Below, one piece after another: positions 8,510-16,205 of a DNA stretch of 34,942 nt; position 1 is the stretch's first letter, and each line of letters opens with the position of its first letter. The notes under the pieces are model-generated. The model was given only the letters and a program-made list of their open reading frames with translations, did not search any database and was not told where the DNA came from. The translations under genes were made by a program, and so were the position numbers. This stretch comes from Bacteroidota bacterium (GTDB lineage: Bacteria; Bacteroidota; Bacteroidia; Chitinophagales; Chitinophagaceae): assembly GCA_018266455.1 (NCBI GenBank), contig JAFEAJ010000002.1:1-34942 (forward strand), given 5' to 3'.

Positions 8510-9652
8510 TTATGATTTAAGCACTTCTCTGGCAATCACAATTTTTTGTATTTCAGACGTGCCTTCACCAATTGTGCAAAGTTTACTGTCGCGATAAAAT
8601 TTTTCTACGGGGAAGTCTTTTGTATAGCCATACCCGCCAAAGACCTGTACTGCATCTGTAGAAACTTTTACAGCCACTTCACTGGCATAGTATTTTGCCA
8701 TTGCGGCTTGCCTGGTCATCGGTAACCCATCATTTTTTAAACTCGCAGCTTGCATGGTGAGCAATTCTGCAGCCATGATCTCAGTTGCCATGTCTGCCAG
8801 TTTGAATGAAATAGCCTGGAAATTTGCAATTGGCTGGTCAAATTGATAACGCTCTTTTGAATATTGAACTGCTGCTTCATAAGCGCCTTTGGCGATGCCT
8901 AATGATAATGCCGCAATTGAAATCCTGCCGCCGTCCAATATTTTAAGTGATTGCTTAAAGCCCTCGCCAACATTTCCTAAACGGTTTGAATCCGGGATCC
9001 TGCAATTATTGAAAATCATCTCTGCAGTTTCACTGGCACGCATACCCAATTTATTTTCTTTCTTGCCGCCGGAAAAGCCATTTGCAGTGCGTTCAACCAC
9101 AAAAGCGGTAGCATTGTCTTTTGTTCTTGGTTTTCCTGTCCTGGCAATTACCACGGCAATATCGCCAGTCTTTCCATGAGTAATCCAACATTTAGTGCCA
9201 TTCAGCACCCATTCATTGCCTTCTTTCACCGCAGTGCATTTCATATTGCCAGCATCGCTTCCTGTATTCGGCTCCGTTAAGCCCCATGCTCCCAGGTGCT
9301 CGCCTGTCGCTAGTTTCGGCAGGTACCTGCTTTTTTGCCCTTCGTTCCCAAATGTCAAAATATGATTTGTGCAGAGAGAATTATGCGCTGCAACGCTAAG
9401 GCCAATGGAGCCGCAAACTTTTGCTATTTCCTGAATGATAGAAACATATTCAATATAACCCAACCCGGCGCCACCATATTGTTCAGGGACCAGAACTCCC
9501 ATCACCCCAAGTTTTCCCATTTCCTTAAAAAGATGCATCGGCATTTGCTGGTTCTCGTCCCATTCCATTATGTATGGTTTGATGTGCCGCAAAGCGAAAT
9601 CTTGGACAGATGCAGCAATTTGAAGGGTAAGCTCGTTCTTTTGAAATTCCAT
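8510..9652 (-). CDS. Acyl-CoA dehydrogenase
   Basis: This FAD enzyme of fatty-acid or branched-chain acyl-CoA oxidation forms the alpha-beta double bond of an acyl-CoA and passes electrons to electron-transfer flavoprotein. The 380 residues match the short/medium-chain type. The first family signature is WGLTEPNTGSDAGNMKC (123-139). The FAD/C-terminal region contains QVFGGYGYTKDFPVEKFYRD (336-355). The active-site glutamate is Glu363 in IGEGTSEIQ. The RYQFDQPIANFQ segment (268-279) is also typical. Chain-length preference cannot be read from sequence alone. No etf or hydratase genes are adjacent. A thiolase that could act in the same pathway lies at 24.8 kb but not in the same operon. Confidence 0.95.
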   Translation of the reverse strand: MEFQKNELTLQIAASVQDFALRHIKPYIMEWDENQQMPMHLFKEMGKLGVMGVLVPEQYGGAGLGYIEYVSIIQEIAKVCGSIGLSVAAHNSLCTNHILTFGNEGQKSRYLPKLATGEHLGAWGLTEPNTGSDAGNMKCTAVKEGNEWVLNGTKCWITHGKTGDIAVVIARTGKPRTKDNATAFVVERTANGFSGGKKENKLGMRASETAEMIFNNCRIPDSNRLGNVGEGFKQSLKILDGGRISIAALSLGIAKGAYEAAVQYSKERYQFDQPIANFQAISFKLADMATEIMAAELLTMQAASLKNDGLPMTRQAAMAKYYASEVAVKVSTDAVQVFGGYGYTKDFPVEKFYRDSKLCTIGEGTSEIQKIVIAREVLKS

Positions 9653-9872
9653 TCAATTTTTTTCGTAGATGACTTAAATGTGCCAGGGCTGCTCAAAAAA
9701 GACAAACTATTTCATAAAAAACAGAAATACAAAATGAGCAGCAAAGTATTAGCAACAACTTTTTTCTGTGCCTGTTGCGCATGTTGTAAGCAAATGCTAC
9801 TTAGATGCAATCCTGGCAAAACCTCCATGTGTTTAACAACCAACACAAATATAAAACTATTTTTGAAAGCAG

Positions 9873-10820
9873 CTAACGGTCGTTAGTTTTTAGATAAGGG
9901 TATATTTTTAGCAAAATTTCAGGAGCAATACTTGCTATTTGTTTCAAATCATCAACCGATTGATAATTGCCATGCTGCAGCCGGTATTGCACAATGGCAT
10001 TTGCAATATTCCATTTTATATAAGGATGCGCTTTCAAAACTGAAACATCAGCGGTATTAATGTTTATCTTATGCAAAGCATTATTTCCAATTTTTAAAAA
10101 AGGCTTTATTTTTTGAAAAGTTGAATCAGGCAGGTTATAAGTCTCTCCTATTTGTTCGATTGAGCAAAAGCCGCCGAGTTTGTTTCGGAAATTCACAATG
10201 CGGTTAGCCAGTTTATCGCCGATTCCTGGCAATTTTTTAAATCCTGATGTATCAGCTTCATTAATGTCGCAAGGTTCTAAAATTTTAGGTATATACCTGG
10301 CGAAAGTTTTTTTGCTTTCTTCTTTTCCTTTCACATGCTCGTTCCCAATTTTGATATAAGGAAGTAATTGTTGATACTTTGTTCCCGGAAAACCGTAAAT
10401 CTTTTGTACATCCTCAGGTTTAAAAAATTTTCCTCCTTTTGATAGGTAATGTTGGATTGTTTTTATGGTTTTATCGCGAAGCCCCAATTTCTTCCATTCT
10501 TCAACAGAAGCTTTGTTTGGATCAAAGTCAAATAACTCCGCCTGCTTATTTTTCATTTCAAAATCGCCATCTCCTTTTTCTGCGCTATCTATATGTTGGC
10601 TGCCTTGATTGGCATGACCATCAGCATTCTTTTTTTTAAGCGCAATATCCGCAATCTCATTTTTAAATTTTTCGAATTCCTGTTTATTGTTTTCGCTTTG
10701 TGGTGGCGGGAAAAAAATCGGCAGCATGAAAACAACAGTGATCAGCATCATCAGTGTAAAAATGCCAATCCTCTCCTTTTGGGTGAACAAAAAATATTCT
10801 TTTATATTCTTCCAAGACAT
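9873..10820 (-). CDS. Membrane-anchored helix-hairpin-helix (ComEA-like) protein
   Basis: A predicted DNA-binding protein of 315 residues from the start chosen here. One N-terminal transmembrane helix (about residues 18-38) is followed by a charged linker and three helix-hairpin-helix repeats (about 98-155, 185-243 and 251-310). The repeats include LPGIGDKLANRIVNFRNKLGG and NINTADVSVLKAHPYI. Repeats of this kind occur in ComEA, which binds incoming DNA during uptake, and in other non-specific DNA binders. No other uptake gene is adjacent. An upstream in-frame ATG at 10850 would add ten residues (MLNLAPAFYI), but that stretch lies inside a terminator-like hairpin. The start MSWKNIKEYF therefore looks better. 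Confidence 0.85.
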   Translation of the reverse strand: MSWKNIKEYFLFTQKERIGIFTLMMLITVVFMLPIFFPPPQSENNKQEFEKFKNEIADIALKKKNADGHANQGSQHIDSAEKGDGDFEMKNKQAELFDFDPNKASVEEWKKLGLRDKTIKTIQHYLSKGGKFFKPEDVQKIYGFPGTKYQQLLPYIKIGNEHVKGKEESKKTFARYIPKILEPCDINEADTSGFKKLPGIGDKLANRIVNFRNKLGGFCSIEQIGETYNLPDSTFQKIKPFLKIGNNALHKININTADVSVLKAHPYIKWNIANAIVQYRLQHGNYQSVDDLKQIASIAPEILLKIYPYLKTNDR

Positions 10821-10823
10821 AAT

Positions 10824-10861
10824 GTAAAAGGCAGGTGCCAAATTAAGCATCTGCCTTTTAC
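10824..10861 (-). terminator. Hairpin between the outer-membrane protein gene and the HhH gene
   Basis: GTAAAAGGCAGGTGC (10824-10838) and GCATCTGCCTTTTAC (10847-10861) pair over 15 bases with one G-U. The A/T-flanked GC core is typical of bidirectional terminators. It lies 75 bases past the stop of the outer-membrane protein gene and ends only three bases before the HhH ATG at 10820. Confidence 0.6.
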
Positions 10862-10936
10862 AAAAAATACCATTTTAGGGTAATAGGTATTTCGGCGCTC
10901 TAATGTTTTCAGAGGTACTCTAACGTTCATGCCCGA

Positions 10937-11632
10937 TCAGTACCGGTAAGGCGAATAAGAACGATAACGGTATCTTGGCACAACATGTGCCCGGGGCCTG
11001 GATTCAGGCATTATTTTTCCCAGGCCTATCACCAATCCTGCATCCAGGGTGAACTGGACAATCCCGGTAGAAGAAGTGCCACCTGCATTATTGCCCCCTA
11101 CATAAAAACCTTGCCCGGACCCATCAAGAGGGGCAAGTACCTGTGCTTTAAAACGCAAGCCGATCCATGGATTGAAGTACACATTGGTGCCAAATTCTGC
11201 ACCGACTGTAAATCTGGTATCATTTGAATACCCGGTTGTGCCCGGCGTAAAAATAGTAGCTCCCATCAAACCTCCAATAAAAGGCCTTACAGGTGAGCCG
11301 GGCACATTGAATGTTCCAACAGGCCCGAACATGATATTATCGACCGACAGGCTGCCGTGACTAATTTGCGCTTGTTGCTGCCCGTAAGAATATTCTCCCG
11401 AAGTGGTAGCAAGATGATTGTACATCATCTCAAAACCAACTCTGCGGTTCACATTAAACATCATTGACCCTCCTATATTATAATTTCCGTCAATTTTTCC
11501 GTAAGAGTTCCCATCGCTTACCTCATTAGAAAAGGTGTAGCCGGCTGAAGGCATCATCTCAAAATAAGCTTGTGCAAAGGAACCGGCAACAAACAAAAGG
11601 ACAGCGCTTATAGTAAGCATCCATTTTTTCAT
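10937..11632 (-). CDS. Outer-membrane beta-barrel protein of unknown role
   Basis: A 231-residue exported protein. The start at 11632 gives a clean signal peptide (MKKWMLTISAVLLFVAGSFAQA). An upstream in-frame start at 11728 would add 32 residues with no signal-like start and is not favoured. The mature part has alternating hydrophobic and polar residues with many Gly, Tyr and Phe (AGYTFSNEVSD, GGSMMFNVNRRVGFEMMYNH, FIGGLMGATIF), the pattern of a small outer-membrane barrel. The C-terminal tail after the barrel (HVVPRYRYRSYSPYRY) is rich in Arg and Tyr, which is odd for a barrel closing strand. I cannot assign a ligand or partner. It could be a structural porin-like protein. Confidence 0.8.
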   Translation of the reverse strand: MKKWMLTISAVLLFVAGSFAQAYFEMMPSAGYTFSNEVSDGNSYGKIDGNYNIGGSMMFNVNRRVGFEMMYNHLATTSGEYSYGQQQAQISHGSLSVDNIMFGPVGTFNVPGSPVRPFIGGLMGATIFTPGTTGYSNDTRFTVGAEFGTNVYFNPWIGLRFKAQVLAPLDGSGQGFYVGGNNAGGTSSTGIVQFTLDAGLVIGLGKIMPESRPRAHVVPRYRYRSYSPYRY

Positions 11633-11748
11633 ATTAATTTGTTTTAGTGGTGACAACGTAAGACTAAAAGAGATGAGCCAGGTTTGTTTTTGATTTGTTA
11701 ATAGAACCTTACTTCGTATTAACGACAATGAGATACTAATCGCAGAAA

Positions 11749-12528
11749 CTAAATTTCAAATTGAAGGCCATCGTATGCCAATCGCCTGCCCTTCGGTAAA
11801 GTAGAATTGATTAATTCATGCAGGCCAAGCTGGTGGCTAATATGAGTAAAGTATGCGGTAGGCACCTGTAATTCATTAACGAGTTGGATTGCCTCATCAA
11901 GGGTAAAATGTGATACATGCTTTTCTTTACGCAATGCATTCACTACAACCATTTCGCTTCCTTTGATTTTTACTTTTTCAATTTCCTCAATCCGGTTAGC
12001 ATCAGTTATATAAGTAAATTTCCCAAAGCGAAAAGCAAGAACCGGCATTTTAAGATGCCAGACAATGATTGGGATAACCGGGATGTCGCCTACAACAAAC
12101 GGTTCTGTGGCAATAGTGTTCAATTTGATCTCAGGGATTCCCGGGTATCTTGTATCAGCAAATGCATAAGGGAATTCCCTGATGATCACTTCCTGTGTCA
12201 TCTCATTTGCAAAAACCTGCATAGGTTTTCCTGAAAAAAAATTAAACGCTTTTACATCATCCAGGCCGGCTACATGGTCTTTGTGGGGGTGAGTGAAAAT
12301 TATCGCATCTAAATGTTTTATTTGGGCACGGAGCATCTGGTACCGGAAATCAGGAGTGGAATCAATAACAATTCTCGTAGTGGATGATTCAACAAGTATG
12401 CTTGACCGAAGCCTTTTGTCCTTTCTATCAGTTGATGCGCACACTTTGCAGGAACATGCAATCATTGGCACCCCACTGCTGGTGCCTGTTCCCAAAAAAG
12501 TAATTTTTAAAGGAGGGTAGCTCACCAA
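11749..12528 (-). CDS. MBL-fold metallo-hydrolase, PhnP-like
   Basis: A metallo-beta-lactamase-fold enzyme, probably a phosphodiesterase. FLGTGTSSGVP (11-21) opens the fold. The metal site is THPHKDH (79-85), with later ligands plausibly at Asp176 (YITDAN) and His231-232 (THISHQLG). A CxCxxC cluster (Cys25, Cys27, Cys30) matches the extra structural zinc site known in PhnP, which removes cyclic phosphate in phosphonate breakdown. No phosphonate genes are near, so the substrate is uncertain. No ATG lies at a sensible position. The frame opens with TTG (12528) or GTG (12525), and the GTG is my preferred start. A -7 promoter element ends only five bases upstream, so the message may have almost no leader. 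Confidence 0.88.
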   Translation of the reverse strand: MVSYPPLKITFLGTGTSSGVPMIACSCKVCASTDRKDKRLRSSILVESSTTRIVIDSTPDFRYQMLRAQIKHLDAIIFTHPHKDHVAGLDDVKAFNFFSGKPMQVFANEMTQEVIIREFPYAFADTRYPGIPEIKLNTIATEPFVVGDIPVIPIIVWHLKMPVLAFRFGKFTYITDANRIEEIEKVKIKGSEMVVVNALRKEKHVSHFTLDEAIQLVNELQVPTAYFTHISHQLGLHELINSTLPKGRRLAYDGLQFEI

Positions 12529-12529
12529 A

Positions 12530-12537
12530 CAAAAATA
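12530..12537 (-). promoter_or_regulatory. -7 promoter element abutting the PhnP-like gene
   Basis: TATTTTTG on the minus strand matches TAnnTTTG and ends at 12530, next to the TTG/GTG start at 12528/12525. If used, transcription would begin at or within a few bases of the start codon. No -33 TTTG was found at the usual distance. Confidence 0.35.
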
Positions 12538-12586
12538 TGAAATTAACAGGCTTTTCTCTTATTAACACGAAAAAGCCAGGATAAAC

Positions 12587-12660
12587 AAATTATAAATCAC
12601 ATAAGGTTTACAGAATAGTGAGAACACGCGATTGTCAGGGATACTGTCAATTTATAATTT
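12587..12660. repeat. Long-range inverted repeat in the gap after the 93-aa gene
   Basis: AAATTATAAAT (12587-12597) and ATTTATAATTT (12650-12660) are exact 11-base inverted repeats 52 bases apart. Inside is a smaller imperfect hairpin, TTGTCAG/CTGTCAA, near 12632-12650. Another 7-base pair, GGCTTTT/AAAAGCC, lies next to it (12549-12577). The set could fold into one structured 3' region of the 93-aa transcript. The arms are AT-only, so chance is not excluded. Confidence 0.3.
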
Positions 12661-12687
12661 TTTATACCATCTGTTGTTGCAGTACAA

Positions 12688-12969
12688 TTACACCTGCAGA
12701 TTACCTGCTTCATATTTTGCGACTACTTCTTCGTATGTTTTTTTCGCATCAGGGCTAAGCAGCTCCGGTTGAACGGGCAACTGAGGGATGATGTCAATCA
12801 AAGTATTGATGCGGCCTTCCATTTGAAGGAACTTATTCAGCACCACCACTTTTTTTTCTTCCAATATACAGTACCCGCTTTGAAAATTTCCTCTTTCATA
12901 ACGCACGATGTATCCTGATTCTTCTAAAATTTTTTCTATCTTATCTAATGTGGCCGGAGTATACTTCAT
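12688..12969 (-). CDS. Conserved-looking small protein, unknown function (93 aa)
   Basis: A 93-residue soluble protein, MKYTPATLDKIEKILEES at the N-terminus, with a helix then short strands (GYIVRYERGNFQSGYCILEEKKVVVLNK, about 19-46) and a helical C-terminus. There is one Cys (39), no signal peptide and no transmembrane segment. The alternating pattern in the middle suggests a small alpha-beta fold. It lies 134 bases downstream of porX on the same strand, so the two may share a transcript, although a palindrome at 12980-12992 just before its ATG suggests separate control. I do not recognise a named family. Confidence 0.75.
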   Translation of the reverse strand: MKYTPATLDKIEKILEESGYIVRYERGNFQSGYCILEEKKVVVLNKFLQMEGRINTLIDIIPQLPVQPELLSPDAKKTYEEVVAKYEAGNLQV

Positions 12970-12979
12970 GTTTTATCTT

Positions 12980-12992
12980 AGTGATGATCACT
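12980..12992 (-). promoter_or_regulatory. Palindrome upstream of the 93-aa gene
   Basis: AGTGAT-G-ATCACT is a perfect 13-base palindrome with a single central base, 11 bases before the ATG of the 93-aa gene. The position fits an operator over the start region. No known regulator is matched. Confidence 0.3.
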
Positions 12993-13103
12993 GGAGCAAA
13001 ATTAGTCATACTGAAAAGCATTAGCACAATATGCCATTCAATTTTATCCACAATAGCCTTGCAAAAATCAACAGAAGCTTTAAGCAGGCAGAGCTTTAAT
13101 TGT

Positions 13104-14666
13104 TCAGTTGTTTTTACTGGTCATTTTTATTACCGGCACGATCATTTCTTCCATGCTCACTCCTCCATGTTGAAATGTATTACGGTAATAGTTGGCATAG
13201 TAATTATAGTTGTTGGGGTAACACAAAAAACCATCTTCTTTTGCAAAAATAAATGAGGAGTTGACCGTGGGCACAGGCAATCCTGCTTCACGAGGGTCGC
13301 GGAAAGCAAGCACGTCTTTAGGTTCGTAATTCAGGTTGCGGCCATGTTTATATCGAAGGTTGGTAGTGGTTTGTTTGTCTCCTACCACTTTATAGGGAGC
13401 CTTGACCCGAACGCTTCCATGATCGGTCGCAAGGATAAGATTGAATTTTTTATCAGCTATTTTTTTCAGCGCCTGGTGCAAAGGCGAATGCACAAACCAG
13501 CTTGTTGTGATGCTCCTGTAGCTCATTTCGTCGCTTGCCAGTTCTTTCAGCACTTCCATTTCTGTCCTGGCATGCGACAGCATGTCAACAAAATTGTAGA
13601 CAATAATATTCAAATCATTGCCTAATAAATTGTGCACATTGTTCACCAGGTCCTGCCCCGCCTGGTGGTTCAGTACCTTAGTATAAGAAAGCTTGACATC
13701 ATCTTTTCTTGATCTTTTTAATTGTGCTTTGAGAAACTCTTCTTCAAATAAATTTTTTCCTCCTTCCTCGTCGTCATTTTTCCATTGCTGGTGGAATTGT
13801 TTTTCGATATCTACAGGCAACAGCCCTGCAAAAATAGCATTGCGGCTGTATTGTGTGGCTGTCGGTAAAATGCTATAAAAAGTATCTTCTTCCAGTATAC
13901 GGAAACTTTCTGCGAAAACGGGCTGTATGGCTTTCCATTGGTCAAAACGGAGATTATCGATCAACACAAAAAAAGTCGGCACCCCTTTTTCAATATTTGA
14001 AAAGACCTTAGATTGAAAAAGGGTATGGGACATCACGGGCGAATCATTGCTTTTCGGGCTAAGCCAGGATGCATAATTTTTTGAAATGAACTTGAAGAAC
14101 TCGGTATTTGCTTCCTGTTTCTGTGTTTGCAGCACATCCCGCATTTCGGGGCTGTCGCTTTTTTCCATCTCCAATTCCCAATACACTAATTTTTTATAGA
14201 GCTCCATCCATTCATTGTAGTCCGGATTATTATTCAGCGCCATGAACAAATTACGGAACTGCTGCTGGTAGGCCGTTGTGGTTTTTTCTGCTACCAGCCT
14301 TTTGTTATCAATAATTTTTTTCAGGCTCAACAGCACCTGGTTCGGGTTCACCGGCTTGATCAGGTAATCAGTTATCTGGCTGCCTATCGCCTCGTTCATC
14401 AGGTTCTCTGTTTCATTTTTTGTGATCAGCACAACAGGCACATGCTGGTTCATTTCTTTTATTTTAGCTAAAGTTTCCAGGCCGGTAATGCCAGGCATGG
14501 TTTCATCTATGAGCACTACATCTACCATATTCTCTTTCACAAAATCTATCGCATCAAAACCATTTGTCATGGCATTCACTTCATAGCCTTTGTTCTCTAA
14601 AAATAAGATCTGTGATTGCAGGCTATCGATTTCATCATCAACCCAAAGTATTTTTCCTAATGACAT
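13104..14666 (-). CDS. porX: PorX-type response regulator with alkaline-phosphatase-superfamily (PglZ) output domain
   Basis: A two-component regulator of the type that controls type IX secretion in Bacteroidota. The receiver domain (1-120) has Asp10, Asp11, phospho-acceptor Asp54 in LIDETMPG, Thr82 and Lys104. A helical linker (about 125-225) leads to an alkaline-phosphatase-like domain with a full set of likely zinc ligands: Asp237 (VLIDNLRFDQW), a catalytic Thr around 269-271 (PTATQYSRN), Asp361 and His365 (FVDMLSH), Asp415-His416 (ATDHG) and His500 (FQHGG). PorX proteins are known to be zinc-dependent and to hydrolyse small nucleotides. The output domain here looks catalytically complete. 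No histidine kinase (PorY) or sigma factor is in the window. It is divergent from the HD phosphohydrolase gene and upstream of the 93-aa gene. Confidence 0.92.
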   Translation of the reverse strand: MSLGKILWVDDEIDSLQSQILFLENKGYEVNAMTNGFDAIDFVKENMVDVVLIDETMPGITGLETLAKIKEMNQHVPVVLITKNETENLMNEAIGSQITDYLIKPVNPNQVLLSLKKIIDNKRLVAEKTTTAYQQQFRNLFMALNNNPDYNEWMELYKKLVYWELEMEKSDSPEMRDVLQTQKQEANTEFFKFISKNYASWLSPKSNDSPVMSHTLFQSKVFSNIEKGVPTFFVLIDNLRFDQWKAIQPVFAESFRILEEDTFYSILPTATQYSRNAIFAGLLPVDIEKQFHQQWKNDDEEGGKNLFEEEFLKAQLKRSRKDDVKLSYTKVLNHQAGQDLVNNVHNLLGNDLNIIVYNFVDMLSHARTEMEVLKELASDEMSYRSITTSWFVHSPLHQALKKIADKKFNLILATDHGSVRVKAPYKVVGDKQTTTNLRYKHGRNLNYEPKDVLAFRDPREAGLPVPTVNSSFIFAKEDGFLCYPNNYNYYANYYRNTFQHGGVSMEEMIVPVIKMTSKNN

Positions 14667-14786
14667 CAGCTTATTATTTAGGATTTAAGATTGCAGGCTT
14701 TTTAAACAGCTTCTTTAAATAAAACAAATTTTTTCTTGTAATCCGCCAATCAATACCTTTCAACATTCTTGTTATGCAGATTGTGC

Positions 14787-14844
14787 GGCTATAAAGCTAT
14801 GCTGCTGTGGCCTGGTTGCTAATTCAAAATTAATTTATATAGCC
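14787..14844. repeat. Inverted repeat in the porX/HD divergent gap
   Basis: GGCTATA (14787-14793) and TATAGCC (14838-14844) are exact inverted repeats 44 bases apart, and the right arm ends eight bases before the -7 element of the HD gene. It could be a pair of regulator half-sites or a chance match. Confidence 0.2.
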
Positions 14845-14852
14845 AGCAATGC

Positions 14853-14860
14853 TAAATTTG
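14853..14860 (+). promoter_or_regulatory. -7 promoter element of the HD phosphohydrolase gene
   Basis: TAAATTTG matches TAnnTTTG exactly and ends 37 bases before the ATG at 14898. No convincing -33 TTTG lies 17-23 bases upstream. Confidence 0.45.
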
Positions 14861-14897
14861 TACATTTTTTTCAAGTGTTTTAACAAATATATACAAC

Positions 14898-16121
14898 ATG
14901 CCAAGCAGCGAAACCAGGAAAATAATCAACGACCCTGTTTACGGGTTCATTACATTAGACCATCCCCTGTTGCTGAAAATTATTGCACATCCTTACTATC
15001 AGCGCCTCCGGCGCATTCATCAAATGGCATTTGCGCATTTGGTATATCCCGGGGCCGTGCACACCAGGTTGCATCATTCATTGGGCGCTTACCATTTAAT
15101 GTGCAATGGCTTAAACGAGCTCAAGAGCAAAGGTTTCGAGATAACTGCTGATGAAGAGCTGGGAGCAAAGGTTGCCATATTGCTTCACGACATCGGCCAT
15201 GGGCCATTTTCACATGCGCTGGAAAATGTGCTCATAAAAGATGTTAGCCACGAAGCCATCTCGATCCTGATCATGCGCGTAATGAACCAGGAATTTGACG
15301 GGCAACTGGAAACAGCCATTAATATCTTCACTAATAATTATCCAAAAAAATTTTTGCATCAGCTTGTTTCAGGGCAACTCGACGTTGACCGAATGGATTA
15401 CCTGACCCGCGATAGCTTTTTTACTGGTGTTTCTGAAGGTGTAATAGGTTATGACCGGATTATTAAAATGCTCACGGTGCATGACGGTGAACTGATGGTA
15501 GAAGAAAAAGCCATCTATTCTATTGAAAAGTTCCTGGTATCCCGAAGGCTGATGTACTGGCAGGTATACCTGCACAAAACCGTCTTGTGCGCCGAAAAGA
15601 TGCTCGTAAAAATTATTGAACGCGCCAAAGAGCTGTTTTCACAAAATGAAGAATTGGTTTCCGGCTCTAACGCACTTGATTTTTTCCTGGGTATTTCTTT
15701 TGATGAAAATATTATTGAAAAAAAACTGGCAACGTTTTGTCAGCTCGATGATTTTGATATTACCTATGCAATCAAAAACTGGGCTTCTCATCCTGATAAA
15801 ATATTGTCAACCCTCTGCAGGTTTATTATCGACAGGCAGTTACTGAAAGCTAAGCTGCAGCCAGTTCCTTTTAGCCCGGCCTTCATAAAAGAATTGAGAA
15901 ACGATGCACGCTCCCGGTTTGATTTAACTGAAGAAGAAGCTGGCTATTTCGTATTTACCGGACAGGCAATGAACACAACCTACGACCCGGCCGATGAAAG
16001 GATCAATATCTTATTCAAGAACGGCCACGTAAAAGATATTTCACAGGTTGATAACGCTTTAATCCATCAAACTTTATCCAGCCCTGTAAAAAAATTTTAT
16101 ATTTGTTATTTAAGAGAATAG
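14898..16121 (+). CDS. HD-domain phosphohydrolase (dNTPase/SAMHD1-like)
   Basis: A cytoplasmic 407-residue HD-superfamily hydrolase resembling dGTP triphosphohydrolases. The opening NDPVYGFITL (11-20) and QRLRRIHQMAF (35-45) are typical. The metal site reads HTRLHHSLG (55-63), HDIGHGPFSH (97-106) and LDVDRMDYLTRDSFF (161-175), giving the H...HD...D set used by SAMHD1-type enzymes. Proteins of this kind hydrolyse dNTPs to nucleosides and triphosphate, but the preferred substrate cannot be read here. In many Bacteroidota this gene precedes lpxD, as it does here, with an 84-base gap that holds a hairpin just after the stop. It is divergent from porX. Confidence 0.9.
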   Translation: MPSSETRKIINDPVYGFITLDHPLLLKIIAHPYYQRLRRIHQMAFAHLVYPGAVHTRLHHSLGAYHLMCNGLNELKSKGFEITADEELGAKVAILLHDIGHGPFSHALENVLIKDVSHEAISILIMRVMNQEFDGQLETAINIFTNNYPKKFLHQLVSGQLDVDRMDYLTRDSFFTGVSEGVIGYDRIIKMLTVHDGELMVEEKAIYSIEKFLVSRRLMYWQVYLHKTVLCAEKMLVKIIERAKELFSQNEELVSGSNALDFFLGISFDENIIEKKLATFCQLDDFDITYAIKNWASHPDKILSTLCRFIIDRQLLKAKLQPVPFSPAFIKELRNDARSRFDLTEEEAGYFVFTGQAMNTTYDPADERINILFKNGHVKDISQVDNALIHQTLSSPVKKFYICYLRE

Positions 16122-16122
16122 C

Positions 16123-16167
16123 TGATTGTTCATGGCAAATAGTTGCTCCTCCTGTCATGAACAATTA
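16123..16167 (+). repeat. Hairpin directly after the HD gene stop
   Basis: ATTGTTCATG (16125-16134) and CATGAACAAT (16156-16165) pair perfectly and extend by a G-U and a T-A, giving a 12-pair stem with a 21-base loop. It starts two bases after the HD stop codon and lacks a T-run, so it looks more like an mRNA processing or stability element between HD and lpxD than a classical terminator. Confidence 0.45.
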
Positions 16168-16205
16168 ACTATGAAATAGCGACCACCACAACACAACCTA
16201 TTTTT

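Noticed and set aside
9734..9886. Plus-strand Cys-rich frame (CACCACCKQ) between the acyl-CoA dehydrogenase and HhH genes
   Set aside because: It overlaps the 3' end of the HhH gene on the other strand, has no signal peptide or clear start context, and the Cys run can arise from the TGT/TGC-rich stretch by chance.
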